A DNA stretch of 64,000 nt from GCA-2686265 sp036010965 (lineage in GTDB: Bacteria; Planctomycetota; UBA1135; GCA-002686595): the NCBI GenBank assembly GCA_036010965.1, contig DASCMO010000114.1, forward strand, positions 23,491-87,490, written 5' to 3'. Each line of letters opens with the position of its first letter. Positions within the stretch are counted from its first letter, which is position 1. This document shows positions 18,966-27,048 of the stretch, in pieces. The position numbers and the translations under genes are program-made. The notes under the pieces were generated by a model. It saw only the letters and a program-made list of their open reading frames with translations, had not been told where the DNA came from and searched no databases.

Positions 18966-19832
18966 CTAAAACCTGGCGCGCGCGGCCTCGTAGAGCGGCA
19001 GGATCTCCGGCAGCGCGCGCCGGATGTCCGCGATGCGCGTCCTCTCCGAGGGGTGGGTGGAGAAGAACTCCCCGATCGGCCCCCCGCCTGTGCCGCCACC
19101 GCTCGCCGCCATGCGCTGCCAGAAACGAGCGGCTTCACGCGGGTCGTAGCCGGCGTTGGCCATGATCCGCAGTCCCTTCAGGTCGGCGCCCGATTCCTCG
19201 GAGCGTCCCCAGGGCATCAAGACCGCCAGTGAGCCGATGACGCTCGCGTCCTTGGCCTTCTCGGAGTCGTCCGCCAGGATCCCGATCAGGCCCGCGGCGG
19301 CAACCTCGCGCGTGGCTCGTTGCGTGCCGTGGCGCAGCAGGGCGTGGGAAATCTCGTGCGCCATGACGACTGCCAGACCGGCGTCGGTCTCTGAAACGGG
19401 CAACAGCCCAGAGTAGACGGCCATCTTGCCTCCCGGGAGGCAGAAGGCGTTGACGACGTCCGGGGCGTCGAGGACGGCCACCTGCCAGTCGAAGCGTTGG
19501 GCGAGAGCGCCGTCGAGTTCCTTGGCGGAGGTCACCAGGCGCTCGGTGACGCGCTGCACCATGGCCACCTCGGGGCCCGCGGAGAGGGTCGCGCTGTCGG
19601 CCAGTAGCTCCTCGAAGGCCCGGCTCCCCAGGGCCTTGTCCTGCTCCACGCTGTAGAGGTTGAGGTTCGGAAAGTCCGTGGAGGCGCAGGCCGGGGCCAG
19701 GGCGAGGCAGGCGAGCAGCGCCGCGCGAGCGGGGCTGGAGCGCTGAGTTCGCCCTGCGCGCTCCGCTTCACCGGGGTAGACTGACGCCCAATACCTGCGA
19801 ACATCGTCAGCGTTGTGTGTCTGTCGCTTCAT
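18966..19832 (-). CDS. M48-family zinc metallopeptidase, putative lipoprotein
   Basis: 288 residues from the ATG at 19832. Near the N-terminus, 'ALLACLALAPACAS' resembles a lipoprotein signal with a lipobox, preceded by an unusually long basic and polar stretch of about 30 residues, so the true start could be further in. The catalytic zinc motif is 'VVMAHEISHALLRHG', with the third ligand region 'RSEESGADLKGLRIMANAGY'. This matches M48C (LoiP/BepA-like) envelope peptidases, which degrade or assist assembly of outer-membrane proteins. Divergent from gpmA, with about 125 nt between them. The 277-nt gap to the next gene downstream holds only short weak hairpins. Confidence 0.87.
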   Translation of the reverse strand: MKRQTHNADDVRRYWASVYPGEAERAGRTQRSSPARAALLACLALAPACASTDFPNLNLYSVEQDKALGSRAFEELLADSATLSAGPEVAMVQRVTERLVTSAKELDGALAQRFDWQVAVLDAPDVVNAFCLPGGKMAVYSGLLPVSETDAGLAVVMAHEISHALLRHGTQRATREVAAAGLIGILADDSEKAKDASVIGSLAVLMPWGRSEESGADLKGLRIMANAGYDPREAARFWQRMAASGGGTGGGPIGEFFSTHPSERTRIADIRRALPEILPLYEAARARF

Positions 19833-19956
19833 CGGTTCCTTCGCGTTGTCCACCCACCTGCCGGCGCGGCGAGCCCCCAGTATGGCGCGGCGCCGAACTG
19901 GCGGCGAGCCCAGACACCGGACCCTTCCGCGTACCCATCCCCCGAGCCCAATCTCC

Positions 19957-20721
19957 ATGCCCACGCTCGTTCTTCTTCGCCACGGCCAGAGCCAATGGAA
20001 CCTCGAGAACCGCTTCACCGGCTGGAAGGACGTTCCCCTGAGCGAGAAGGGGCGCGCCGAGGCGGACGAGGCCGGCCGACGCCTGCGCGAGCACGACTGG
20101 GGCCACGACGGCCCGCTCTTCAACGTCGCCTACACTTCCGTGTTGCAGCGCGCGATCGAGACCCTCTGGCGGGCGCTCGAGGGGATGGAGTTGATGTGGA
20201 TCCCGGTGCATCGCACCTGGCGGTTGAATGAACGGCACTACGGTCGGCTGACGGGCCTCGACAAGGCTGAGACGGCAGCCAGGCACGGGGAGGAGCAAGT
20301 GCTCGTCTGGCGCCGCAGCTACGACGTGCCGCCCCCCGCATTCGATGTCGGGGATCCCGAGAACCCGGCGCTCGATCCGCGCTACGAGCACGCGGACTTC
20401 GACGAGCCGCCCGTGGCGGAGTCCACGGCCGCCGCTGTCGAGCGACTCATGCCCTGCTGGGAAGGGAGCATTGCACCGGCCTTGCGAGAGGGGAAGCGCG
20501 TGCTGGTCGTGGCCCACGGCAACAGCCTGCGCGGTCTCGTCAAGCACCTCGACGGGCTGAGCGAGGAGCAGATCGTCGGGTTGAACATCCCCACGGGCAT
20601 GCCGCTCGTCTACGAGCTCGATGACGATCTGCACTCCGTGAGGAGCTTCTACCTGGCCGACGATGCCGAACTGGCCGCCGCCCAGAAGAGCGTGGCCGAC
20701 CAGGGCAAAACTCGCGAGTAG
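19957..20721 (+). CDS. gpmA: 2,3-bisphosphoglycerate-dependent phosphoglycerate mutase
   Basis: 254 residues. The catalytic His motif is 'LVLLRHGQSQWNLENRFTGW'. The segment 'RLNERHYGRLTGLDKAETAA' carries the acid/base Glu region. The second catalytic His is in 'VVAHGNSLRGLVKHL'. These are the signatures of the cofactor-dependent enzyme of glycolysis and gluconeogenesis, which interconverts 3- and 2-phosphoglycerate. Family length is about 250. It ends 7 nt from the convergent hscA stop. Confidence 0.95.
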   Translation: MPTLVLLRHGQSQWNLENRFTGWKDVPLSEKGRAEADEAGRRLREHDWGHDGPLFNVAYTSVLQRAIETLWRALEGMELMWIPVHRTWRLNERHYGRLTGLDKAETAARHGEEQVLVWRRSYDVPPPAFDVGDPENPALDPRYEHADFDEPPVAESTAAAVERLMPCWEGSIAPALREGKRVLVVAHGNSLRGLVKHLDGLSEEQIVGLNIPTGMPLVYELDDDLHSVRSFYLADDAELAAAQKSVADQGKTRE

Positions 20722-20728
20722 GCGACCT

Positions 20729-22600
20729 TCAGACCTCGTCGAGCCTCTTGCCCGACAGGGCCGCGCGGGCCACGTCGTCCATGAGCACGGCCGCCAGGGG
20801 CATGCTGGCCCGCTCCAGCGCGTCGCGGGTGGCCTGGATCACGGCCAGGCTCTCGCCGTCTTGAATCGAGCGCGCGGAATCCATGGCTTCCTCCAGGTCC
20901 TCGACAGACTCGATGTCGAGTTGGCTGCGGGTCGCCTCGAGGTTGCGCTCGCAGGCTTTCAGCATGGTCCCGATCTCCGTGCCCAGGTTCGCCACCATGC
21001 TGGCTTCGTAGTCCTCCCGCGCATGCTCCAGAGACTCCTCGAGCATGCGGTCGACATCCTCGTCGCACAGCCCGTGCTTGGGATGGACCTCGATGTCCGC
21101 GCTGACGCCGGTGGACTCCTCGCGCGCCGTCACCCTCAGAAGGCCGTCGGCGTCCACGTGAAAGCGCACGGCGACTCGCGCCATGCCGGCAGGCATGGGC
21201 GGGATTCCCTTCAGGTGAAACCTCCCCAGGCTGCGGCAATCCCCCGCCAGCTCGCGCTCGCCCTGGACTACGTTGAAGTCGATTCCGGTCTGGTCATCCA
21301 CGTAGGTCGTGAATCCCTCGGTCGCCTGGCAGGGGATGGTCGAGTTGCGCAGGATGACCTTGCTCACGGCGCCCCCCATGGTCTCGATGCCAAGAGAGAG
21401 CGGGATCACGTCGAGCAGCAGGATGTCGCGGCTCCCTCCGGCGAGGACATAGGCCTGTACGGCGGCGCCCAGGGCCACCACCTCATCTGGGTTGAGCTCG
21501 GTGTGCGGGGGCCGGCCGAAGAAGGCCTCGACCCGCGCGCGGACGGCCGGAATGCGCGTGGAGCCCCCGACCAGCACGACCTCGTCGATCGCTCCCGGCT
21601 CGAGGCCGGCATCGGAGAGTGCCAGGCGACAGGAGTCCAGTGTCTTGTCGATCAGGCCGCCCGCCAGCTCCTCGAAATCGGTGCGTGTCACACGCCTGCG
21701 GAAGTGGATGCCCTTGTGGGGGACGATGAAGGAGATCTCGGCCTCGGGGTGCGTCGAGAGCTCGATCTTGCAGCGCTCCGCCGCGAGACGCGCCGCCTGC
21801 TGCAAGCTCGGGTCGGCCTGGTCCTCGGCGGAGAGTTGCCCATCCAGTCCGTCGCTGATGAGTTTCACCAGGGCGCGGTCGATGTCGTCACCGCCCAGGT
21901 GCGTGTCGCCCGCGGTCGCGAGGACCCGGAAGACCCCTTCCTCCAGGGACAGGACCGACACGTCCAGCGTTCCTCCGCCGAGATCGTAAACGACGATCTT
22001 GCCCCCCTCCGCGCTGCGGTCGAGGCCGTAGGCGAGACTGGCCGCCGTGGGCTCGTTGATGATGCGCATGACCTCGATACCCGCCAGGCGGGCGGAGTCG
22101 CGGGTGGCCTGGCGCTGCGTGTCGTCGAAGTAGGCCGGGACGGTGATGACCGCCCGCGGAATCTGCGTGCCGCCCTGGGTCTGGCAGGCGACGTCGTGCA
22201 CGCGCATCAGGATCATCGACGACAGCTCCTGGGGCGTGTACGTCTGGCCGTGGATGTCGATCTGTAACAGGCCGTCGGCGTTCTCCGTGACCGGGAACGG
22301 GAAACTGGCCAGGTCGTCGCGCACGTCCTCCAGGCCGCGCCCCATCAAGCGCTTGATGCTGAAGATCGTGTGGGAGGGATCGACGATCGCCTGCTCGCGC
22401 GCCTTGCGTCCGACGACGGGCTTGCCGTCTGGTGGGAAGCGGATGACCGACGGGATGCTCCCCGTGCGACCTTCGGGCCGGATGATGACCGGGCGCCCGT
22501 CCTGCCATGTGGCCGCCAGGGAGTTGGTCGTCCCCAGATCGATGCCCATGACGACGGAGGGCTCCTCGTTGTTCAGTACGTCGAGCTCGATGTAGCCCAT
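20729..22600 (-). CDS. hscA: Hsp70 chaperone HscA of the Isc pathway
   Basis: 623 residues with the Hsp70 signatures 'MGIDLGTTNSLAATW', 'VYDLGGGTLDVSVL' and 'VVLVGGSTRIPAVR', then a substrate-binding domain and a short helical lid. It lacks the long GGMP-rich tail of DnaK. Assignment to HscA rests on its position directly after hscB and iscA, as the last gene of a complete isc operon. With HscB it releases Fe-S clusters from IscU, which here carries the LPPVK recognition motif. The start could be 22600 or the Met 18 codons in ('VVMGIDLG'). Confidence 0.92.
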   Translation of the reverse strand: MGYIELDVLNNEEPSVVMGIDLGTTNSLAATWQDGRPVIIRPEGRTGSIPSVIRFPPDGKPVVGRKAREQAIVDPSHTIFSIKRLMGRGLEDVRDDLASFPFPVTENADGLLQIDIHGQTYTPQELSSMILMRVHDVACQTQGGTQIPRAVITVPAYFDDTQRQATRDSARLAGIEVMRIINEPTAASLAYGLDRSAEGGKIVVYDLGGGTLDVSVLSLEEGVFRVLATAGDTHLGGDDIDRALVKLISDGLDGQLSAEDQADPSLQQAARLAAERCKIELSTHPEAEISFIVPHKGIHFRRRVTRTDFEELAGGLIDKTLDSCRLALSDAGLEPGAIDEVVLVGGSTRIPAVRARVEAFFGRPPHTELNPDEVVALGAAVQAYVLAGGSRDILLLDVIPLSLGIETMGGAVSKVILRNSTIPCQATEGFTTYVDDQTGIDFNVVQGERELAGDCRSLGRFHLKGIPPMPAGMARVAVRFHVDADGLLRVTAREESTGVSADIEVHPKHGLCDEDVDRMLEESLEHAREDYEASMVANLGTEIGTMLKACERNLEATRSQLDIESVEDLEEAMDSARSIQDGESLAVIQATRDALERASMPLAAVLMDDVARAALSGKRLDEV

Positions 22601-22641
22601 AATCTGGCTGGTCTGGACGGTCCCCGGTCGAGGGGCGGATC

Positions 22642-23274
22642 CTAGCGGGAGGAGGCTTCCTCGATTCGCAGGGCTTCGAGCTGCGTGAGGGCGCGGTCGA
22701 GATAGCTGACCGCGTTCAGGAGACGGCGGGCCTCAGTGAGCCTCTCGTCGGCCGCCTCGGGCGGAGGCACGAGGGCGGTGTTCAGCTGGTCGAACGAGCG
22801 CTGTTGGCGCCTGGAGAGTGTGGCCATCAGTTCGTCGAGTCCCGCGCGGTCCTGGGAGCCGGGAGGTGACTGGCGGGCTGTTTCGATCTGCTCGCCCCAC
22901 TCCAGGACCTCCATCAGGAACTCGCGCGGCAACTGCTTCTCGTCTCCTCCGGAGGGGCCGCCGAGGGCCTCGATGACCCACTCGGCACGCCGAGCATCGT
23001 CGGTGAGGATCTTGAAAGCGCCATTCAGGGCGGCCGAGTTCTCCTCGGCGGTGCGGCGCATCTCCTCGGAGGCCGTCGCGAAGAAGTCGGGGTGGACGAG
23101 CCTGCTGTAGCGCAGGAGTCGCCGCTCTAACTCCTCGGTGTCGACCCCGTAGTTCAAGGGCAGGCCGAAGGCCTCGAAGGGCGTCGGATCCCTCTCGGGG
23201 CTGAAGACTTGCCCGCAGCTGACGCAGCAGTAGGGCGTCTCCAGGAGCCTCTCGCAGTAGCGACAGGACTCCAT
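22642..23274 (-). CDS. hscB: J-domain co-chaperone HscB with N-terminal zinc-finger
   Basis: 210 residues. The N-terminus has paired Cys (CRYC and CCVSC), a small zinc-binding module known from eukaryotic and some bacterial HscB. A J-domain follows with 'RLVHPDFFA' carrying the HPD triad, then a three-helix C-terminal domain that binds IscU. The start at 23274 has a GAGGG ribosome site 6 nt upstream. An alternative ATG at 23322 overlaps the iscA stop (TGATG) and would add 16 residues. It delivers IscU to HscA and stimulates its ATPase. Confidence 0.9.
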   Translation of the reverse strand: MESCRYCERLLETPYCCVSCGQVFSPERDPTPFEAFGLPLNYGVDTEELERRLLRYSRLVHPDFFATASEEMRRTAEENSAALNGAFKILTDDARRAEWVIEALGGPSGGDEKQLPREFLMEVLEWGEQIETARQSPPGSQDRAGLDELMATLSRRQQRSFDQLNTALVPPPEAADERLTEARRLLNAVSYLDRALTQLEALRIEEASSR

Positions 23275-23321
23275 GGCACCCTCGCCCGCCTGCGGTGATC
23301 CGTCAGATCTGCGCGGGTCCA

Positions 23322-23648
23322 TCAGACCGAGAACGACTCCCCGCAGCCGCAGGTCTTGTTGGCGTTCGGGTTGCCGAACTTGAAACCGCGGCCCATCAGG
23401 TTGTCTTCGAAGTCGATCTCGGTGCCGCTGAGGTAAAGGAAGCTCTTGGGGTCGCACACGACCCGCACGCCGTCTACCTCGATGACCTGGTCGGTTTCGA
23501 CGACCGTGTCATCGAAACCGAGCGTGTAGGAAAATCCTGAGCAGCCGCCGCCCTTGACTCCGACCCGCAGGGCCGTGTTGTCGGGAAGGCTCTGCTCGTT
23601 GAGGATCCGCTTGACCTCCGAGACCGCTCTGGTCGTGACACTGATCAT
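23322..23648 (-). CDS. iscA: A-type Fe-S carrier IscA
   Basis: 108 residues with the three conserved cysteines: C36 in 'KGGGCSGFSYTL' and C100/C102 in 'KTCGCGESF'. Length and spacing are as in IscA/ErpA/HesB proteins. It accepts Fe-S clusters or iron from the IscU scaffold and passes them to targets. It lies 4 nt after iscU and its stop overlaps a possible ATG of hscB, consistent with one polycistronic message. Confidence 0.95.
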   Translation of the reverse strand: MISVTTRAVSEVKRILNEQSLPDNTALRVGVKGGGCSGFSYTLGFDDTVVETDQVIEVDGVRVVCDPKSFLYLSGTEIDFEDNLMGRGFKFGNPNANKTCGCGESFSV

Positions 23649-23652
23649 GGCG

Positions 23653-24075
23653 CTAGTTTTTCATGGAACCCGCTTTGGGCTCCGTCTCATCGGAAGTGGC
23701 CTGCTGCTTGGCCTTGTAGTCGCTGATAGCAGACTTGATCGCGTCCTCGGCCAGGACGCTGCAGTGGATCTTGACGGGCGGCAGGGAAAGCTCCTGGACG
23801 ATCCTCGTGTTGTCGATCGAGAGTGCCTCGTCGACGGTCTTGCCCTTGATCCACTCGGTGGCGAGTGACGAGCTGGCGATCGCGGAGCCGCAGCCGAAGG
23901 TCTTGAACTTGGCATCGACGATGCGGTCACCGTCGACCTCGATCTGGAGCTTCATCACATCGCCGCACTCGGGGGCACCGACCACGCCGGTGCCGACGTT
24001 GTCCTTGCCTTTGTCGAGGGACCCCACGTTGCGGGGGTTGTTGTAGTGGTCGAGGACCTTGTCGCTGTATGCCAT
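23653..24075 (-). CDS. iscU: Fe-S cluster scaffold IscU
   Basis: 140 residues starting 'MAYSDKVLDHYNNPRNVGSL'. The cluster ligands are present: C37 in 'GAPECGDVMKL' with the nearby Asp, C62 in 'FKTFGCGSAIASSS', and C105 in 'LPPVKIHCSVLAEDAI'. The LPPVK motif bound by HscA is intact. A 15-residue polar tail after the core is extra. It is the scaffold on which IscS-derived sulfur and iron are assembled. 32 nt after iscS. Confidence 0.96.
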   Translation of the reverse strand: MAYSDKVLDHYNNPRNVGSLDKGKDNVGTGVVGAPECGDVMKLQIEVDGDRIVDAKFKTFGCGSAIASSSLATEWIKGKTVDEALSIDNTRIVQELSLPPVKIHCSVLAEDAIKSAISDYKAKQQATSDETEPKAGSMKN

Positions 24076-24107
24076 GTCGTTGTGATGGGAGTGATGGTTC
24101 TGGTTCG

Positions 24108-25325
24108 TCAGTGGTCGCCGCTCCAATCGACCGTGCTGGGATCGATGCCATCCTGAACCATTTCGTAGAGGGGCGAGAGTTCTCGCAGGCGCTTCACTGC
24201 GCCGATCACCGACGCCGCGGCGTGTTCGATTTCTTCCTCGGTCGTGAATCGGCCGTAGCCGAAGCGAATCGAGCTGTGGGCGAGCTCGTCCCCCACATCG
24301 CAGGCGCGGAGCACGTGACTCGGTTCCAGGCTGGCGGAGGTGCAGGCCGAGCCCGAGGAGACCGCGACGTCGTCGACGCCCATGATCAGGGACTCGCCCT
24401 CGACGTAGCTGAAGGAGATGTTCGAGCAGTTGGGCAGACGGTGGTCGGGGTCGCCGTTGAGGTGGACGTGGTCGAGCTCCTCGAAGATCTGCTCCTCGAA
24501 GGTCCCGCGCAGGGCCAGGGCGTGCTTGCGGTCGGTCTCGAGCTCGCTCTCGCATAGCGCGCAGGCCTCGCCGAGGCCCACGATGCCGGGCACGTTCAGG
24601 GTTCCCGAGCGCATCCCGCGCTCGTGGCCGCCGCCGTCCATCTGGGCCACCAGGCGCACTCGCGGATTGCGGCGCCGCACGTAGAGGCAGCCGATGCCCT
24701 TAGGGCCGTAGATCTTGTGGGCCGAGAGGCAGAGCATGTCCACGCCGTCGGCGCCGACGTCCACGGGCACCTTGCCCACGGCCTGGGTTGCGTCGGTGAA
24801 GAACAGCACGCCGCGTTCGTGGCACAGCTCGCCGATTTCCCGAATCGGGTTGAGGGTCCCGATCTCGTTGTTGGCCCAGATCAGCGCCACTAGACAGGTG
24901 TCCTCGCGGAGGGCGTCGGCCACGGATGCGGCGCTGATACGACCGGTTCGGGAAGGCTTGAGGTAGGTCACCTCGAAGCCTTGCTTCTCGAGGTGCTTGC
25001 AGGTGTCGAGCACGGCCTTGTGCTCCACCTGACTCGTGACGATGTGCTTGCCTCGCGAGCTGTACATCTGCGCGACGCCCTTGAGCGCGAGGTTGATGGC
25101 CTCGGTCGACCCGGAGGTGAACACGATCTCCTTGGGGGAGGCGCCGATCAGGGAGGCGATCTGTTTGCGCGCCCGGTCCACGGCTTCCTCGCCGGCCCAG
25201 CCGAAGGCGTGGCTGCGGCTGGCGGCGTTCCCGAAGCGGTTCGTGAAGTAGGGCAGCATGGCCTCGAGCACCCGCGGATCGACCGGAGTGGTGGCCTGGT
25301 AGTCGAGATAGATCGGAAGGTCCAT
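24108..25325 (-). CDS. iscS: Cysteine desulfurase IscS
   Basis: 405 residues, the usual IscS length. It opens 'LPIYLDYQATTPVDPRVLEA'. The PLP lysine is in 'SAHKIYGPKGIG' and the sulfur-accepting Cys is in the flexible loop 'SSGSACTSASLEPSHVL', the group I (IscS) form. Substrate and PLP contacts 'TSGSTEAINLALKG' and 'RMRSGTLNVPGIVG'-type blocks are present. It converts L-cysteine to alanine and a protein persulfide that feeds IscU and tRNA thiolation. 12 nt after iscR. Confidence 0.96.
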   Translation of the reverse strand: MDLPIYLDYQATTPVDPRVLEAMLPYFTNRFGNAASRSHAFGWAGEEAVDRARKQIASLIGASPKEIVFTSGSTEAINLALKGVAQMYSSRGKHIVTSQVEHKAVLDTCKHLEKQGFEVTYLKPSRTGRISAASVADALREDTCLVALIWANNEIGTLNPIREIGELCHERGVLFFTDATQAVGKVPVDVGADGVDMLCLSAHKIYGPKGIGCLYVRRRNPRVRLVAQMDGGGHERGMRSGTLNVPGIVGLGEACALCESELETDRKHALALRGTFEEQIFEELDHVHLNGDPDHRLPNCSNISFSYVEGESLIMGVDDVAVSSGSACTSASLEPSHVLRACDVGDELAHSSIRFGYGRFTTEEEIEHAAASVIGAVKRLRELSPLYEMVQDGIDPSTVDWSGDH

Positions 25326-25337
25326 GGAGTCGGGAGT

Positions 25338-25820
25338 TCAGCTCGCCGCGTTCGCGGGCAGGTCGGGCAGACGGGGTTGGACCACGGGCAGGGTGGAGGT
25401 GGTGAGGGCGAGCAGGGAGGTGGCGTGCATTTGGCGCCAGATGCTCTCGCGCAAGCGGTGGAGGGGGGAGCGGATGGGGCACTGGGGTTCGAGGTCGCAC
25501 TCGCCGGAGGAGGCACCGTTCGGTCCTCGGGGCCCGGCGCTCTCGCATCCGGCCAGGGTCGGGGCGCCCTCAAGGGCTCCGACCACATCTCCGACCGTGA
25601 TCACGTCGGCCGCATGGGCGAGGGCGTAGCCTCCGCTGGCGCCGCGCTGGGAGGCGACCAGGGAGGCGCGGCAGAGGTCCTTGAGGACCTCCGCCAGGAG
25701 GCGGCGGGGGATGGCATAGAACTCGCTGATCTCACGCGCGCTGACGAAGGTCCCGTCCTGGTCCACCATGTGGACCAGGGCGATCAGGCCATATTCCGTA
25801 CGCTTGGTCAGTTGCAGCAT
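25338..25820 (-). CDS. iscR: Rrf2-family Fe-S regulator IscR
   Basis: 160 residues. The Rrf2 winged helix begins 'MLQLTKRTEYGLIALVHMV' and includes 'SQRGASGGYALA'. The three cluster Cys are at 92, 108 and 114, so the first two are 15 residues apart. In E. coli IscR they are at 92, 98 and 104, so this protein has a ten-residue insertion in the cluster loop. It heads the isc operon and probably represses it when it carries a cluster. A candidate operator lies just upstream. Confidence 0.9.
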   Translation of the reverse strand: MLQLTKRTEYGLIALVHMVDQDGTFVSAREISEFYAIPRRLLAEVLKDLCRASLVASQRGASGGYALAHAADVITVGDVVGALEGAPTLAGCESAGPRGPNGASSGECDLEPQCPIRSPLHRLRESIWRQMHATSLLALTTSTLPVVQPRLPDLPANAAS

Positions 25821-25846
25821 CGAGTCGATCCGGGCGGGCCCGCTGG

Positions 25847-25869
25847 ATAGGGCACTGATATGATGCTAT
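25847..25869 (-). promoter_or_regulatory. Candidate IscR operator / isc promoter region
   Basis: A 23-bp imperfect palindrome with outer arms ATAG and CTAT and inner complementary CACTGATA/TGATG-type elements lies 27-49 nt upstream of the iscR start codon. Its ATAG...CTAT frame resembles the ends of type 1 IscR sites, but the centre matches the known consensus only in part. It also sits in the most AT-rich part of the intergenic region, as a promoter would. No firm -35/-10 pair can be assigned by eye. Confidence 0.35.
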
Positions 25870-26098
25870 TTGGCGGGCGAGAAAAGGGCCGGCACAGGCC
25901 CGACCGATGGGGGGCAGACCCTCCAACCCCTGTATTCTAGTCTCTCCCGAGGGCTAGAGCCAGCCCGGCTCCTCGAAAACTACCCCTTACGGGAGGTTTG
26001 GATTCCTGCCCGGGGAGAAGGACACCTCCCGGGGAGGCCTGCCAAGGGTGTTCTTGATCTCCTCAAGAGTGCCCGCCCCGGGGCCCGATGGAGTGTTC

Positions 26099-26320
26099 AT
26101 GAGCGCTGACCACGAGTCCCGTTGCTTCCGATGCGGGCAGCCGGCGGGGGATCCGCCGCGCTTCAACTTCCTGTCCAACGGTTCGCCCTGTCCGACCTGC
26201 CGGGATCGGCTTCTGGATTCCCTGCGACCGGCGCTGCCAGGTGGGGGCCAGACCCCTGCTGCGGGCGCATGCACGGAGGCTCCGGCCCCCGTGGTCGAGG
26301 GCTCCGAAGAGAGTTCCTGA
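26099..26320 (+). CDS. Small zinc-ribbon-like protein of unknown function
   Basis: 73 residues from the ATG at 26099. Two CxxC pairs, 'CFRCGQP' and 'CPTCRDRLL', are 22-25 residues apart, as in rubredoxin-like zinc ribbons. The C-terminal 30 residues are low-complexity and rich in Pro, Ala and Gly. No family is assigned. It lies alone between the divergent isc operon and a convergent thioesterase gene. The paired cysteines argue for a real gene, but codon-level evidence is limited by the short length. Confidence 0.55.
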   Translation: MSADHESRCFRCGQPAGDPPRFNFLSNGSPCPTCRDRLLDSLRPALPGGGQTPAAGACTEAPAPVVEGSEESS

Positions 26321-26419
26321 CTGCCGCTCGCTCGCGCCCGCGCGCGAAAGGAGTGCGGTGGCGGAGGCGGCCCGAGGGTGAGCCCGGCGCCGTCTCGCCG
26401 GGGTGCAGTTGCCCTTCCC

Positions 26420-26851
26420 TCATTCTCGGTCCGGGGGATTGGTAGCCAGGCAGGCCCGCACCTCGTCGGGCAAGGGAGTCACCGGCCTGTCGGGGGCGCC
26501 CAGGTCCACGCAGGCCAGCTCCAGCCATGCGGTGGCCAGCAGGGTGTCATCAGCAGCTCGCCGGATCTCGTAGTCAAAGGCGACCGACGCCGCCTTCAGA
26601 CGGGCGACGCGCGTGCGGATGCACAGCTCATCCCCGTACAGGGCCGCTTCCCGATAGCGCAGTTCGATGCGGCGCACCGGGAGCCCCAGGCCCTGGCGCT
26701 CGATCTCGGCGTAGGAGAGGCCGCGCTCTTCCATCAAGCGCGTGCGGCCGTCTTCGAGGTAGAGCAGGTAGCTGGCGTGGTGCACGACGCCCATCTGGTC
26801 GGTCTCGGCGTAGCGGACGCGCGCGCGATGGGTGTGGAATCCTCCATTCAT
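26420..26851 (-). CDS. Acyl-CoA thioesterase, YbgC family (hotdog fold)
   Basis: 143 residues. The 4HBT signature 'RVRYAETDQMGVVHHASYL' contains the catalytic Asp and the helix start, and 'YLEDGRTRLMEERGLSY' follows. Length and order fit the YbgC/Tol-Pal-associated or 4-hydroxybenzoyl-CoA thioesterase group. It hydrolyses acyl-CoA thioesters in the cytoplasm, but the natural substrate cannot be read from sequence. No tol-pal genes are adjacent. Divergent from the next membrane protein gene, with a 197-nt gap likely holding both promoters. Confidence 0.9.
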   Translation of the reverse strand: MNGGFHTHRARVRYAETDQMGVVHHASYLLYLEDGRTRLMEERGLSYAEIERQGLGLPVRRIELRYREAALYGDELCIRTRVARLKAASVAFDYEIRRAADDTLLATAWLELACVDLGAPDRPVTPLPDEVRACLATNPPDRE

Positions 26852-27048
26852 GGCCCCATTGGAGCGTCCCAGGGCCTCGCCGCACAGGGGGAGCCCGCCA
26901 GCAGCGGGTCCGGTCGCCGCGGCGTCGCTCGCCTGGAGAGGCGCCGAACCTTCTCTTGAGAACCTCCAACAAGGGTGTTCGGGGCACTATCGGACGATCT
27001 GCCGAAACTGCACACTGAGCCCTGGGCGGACAGCGCCCCGCCTGATCA

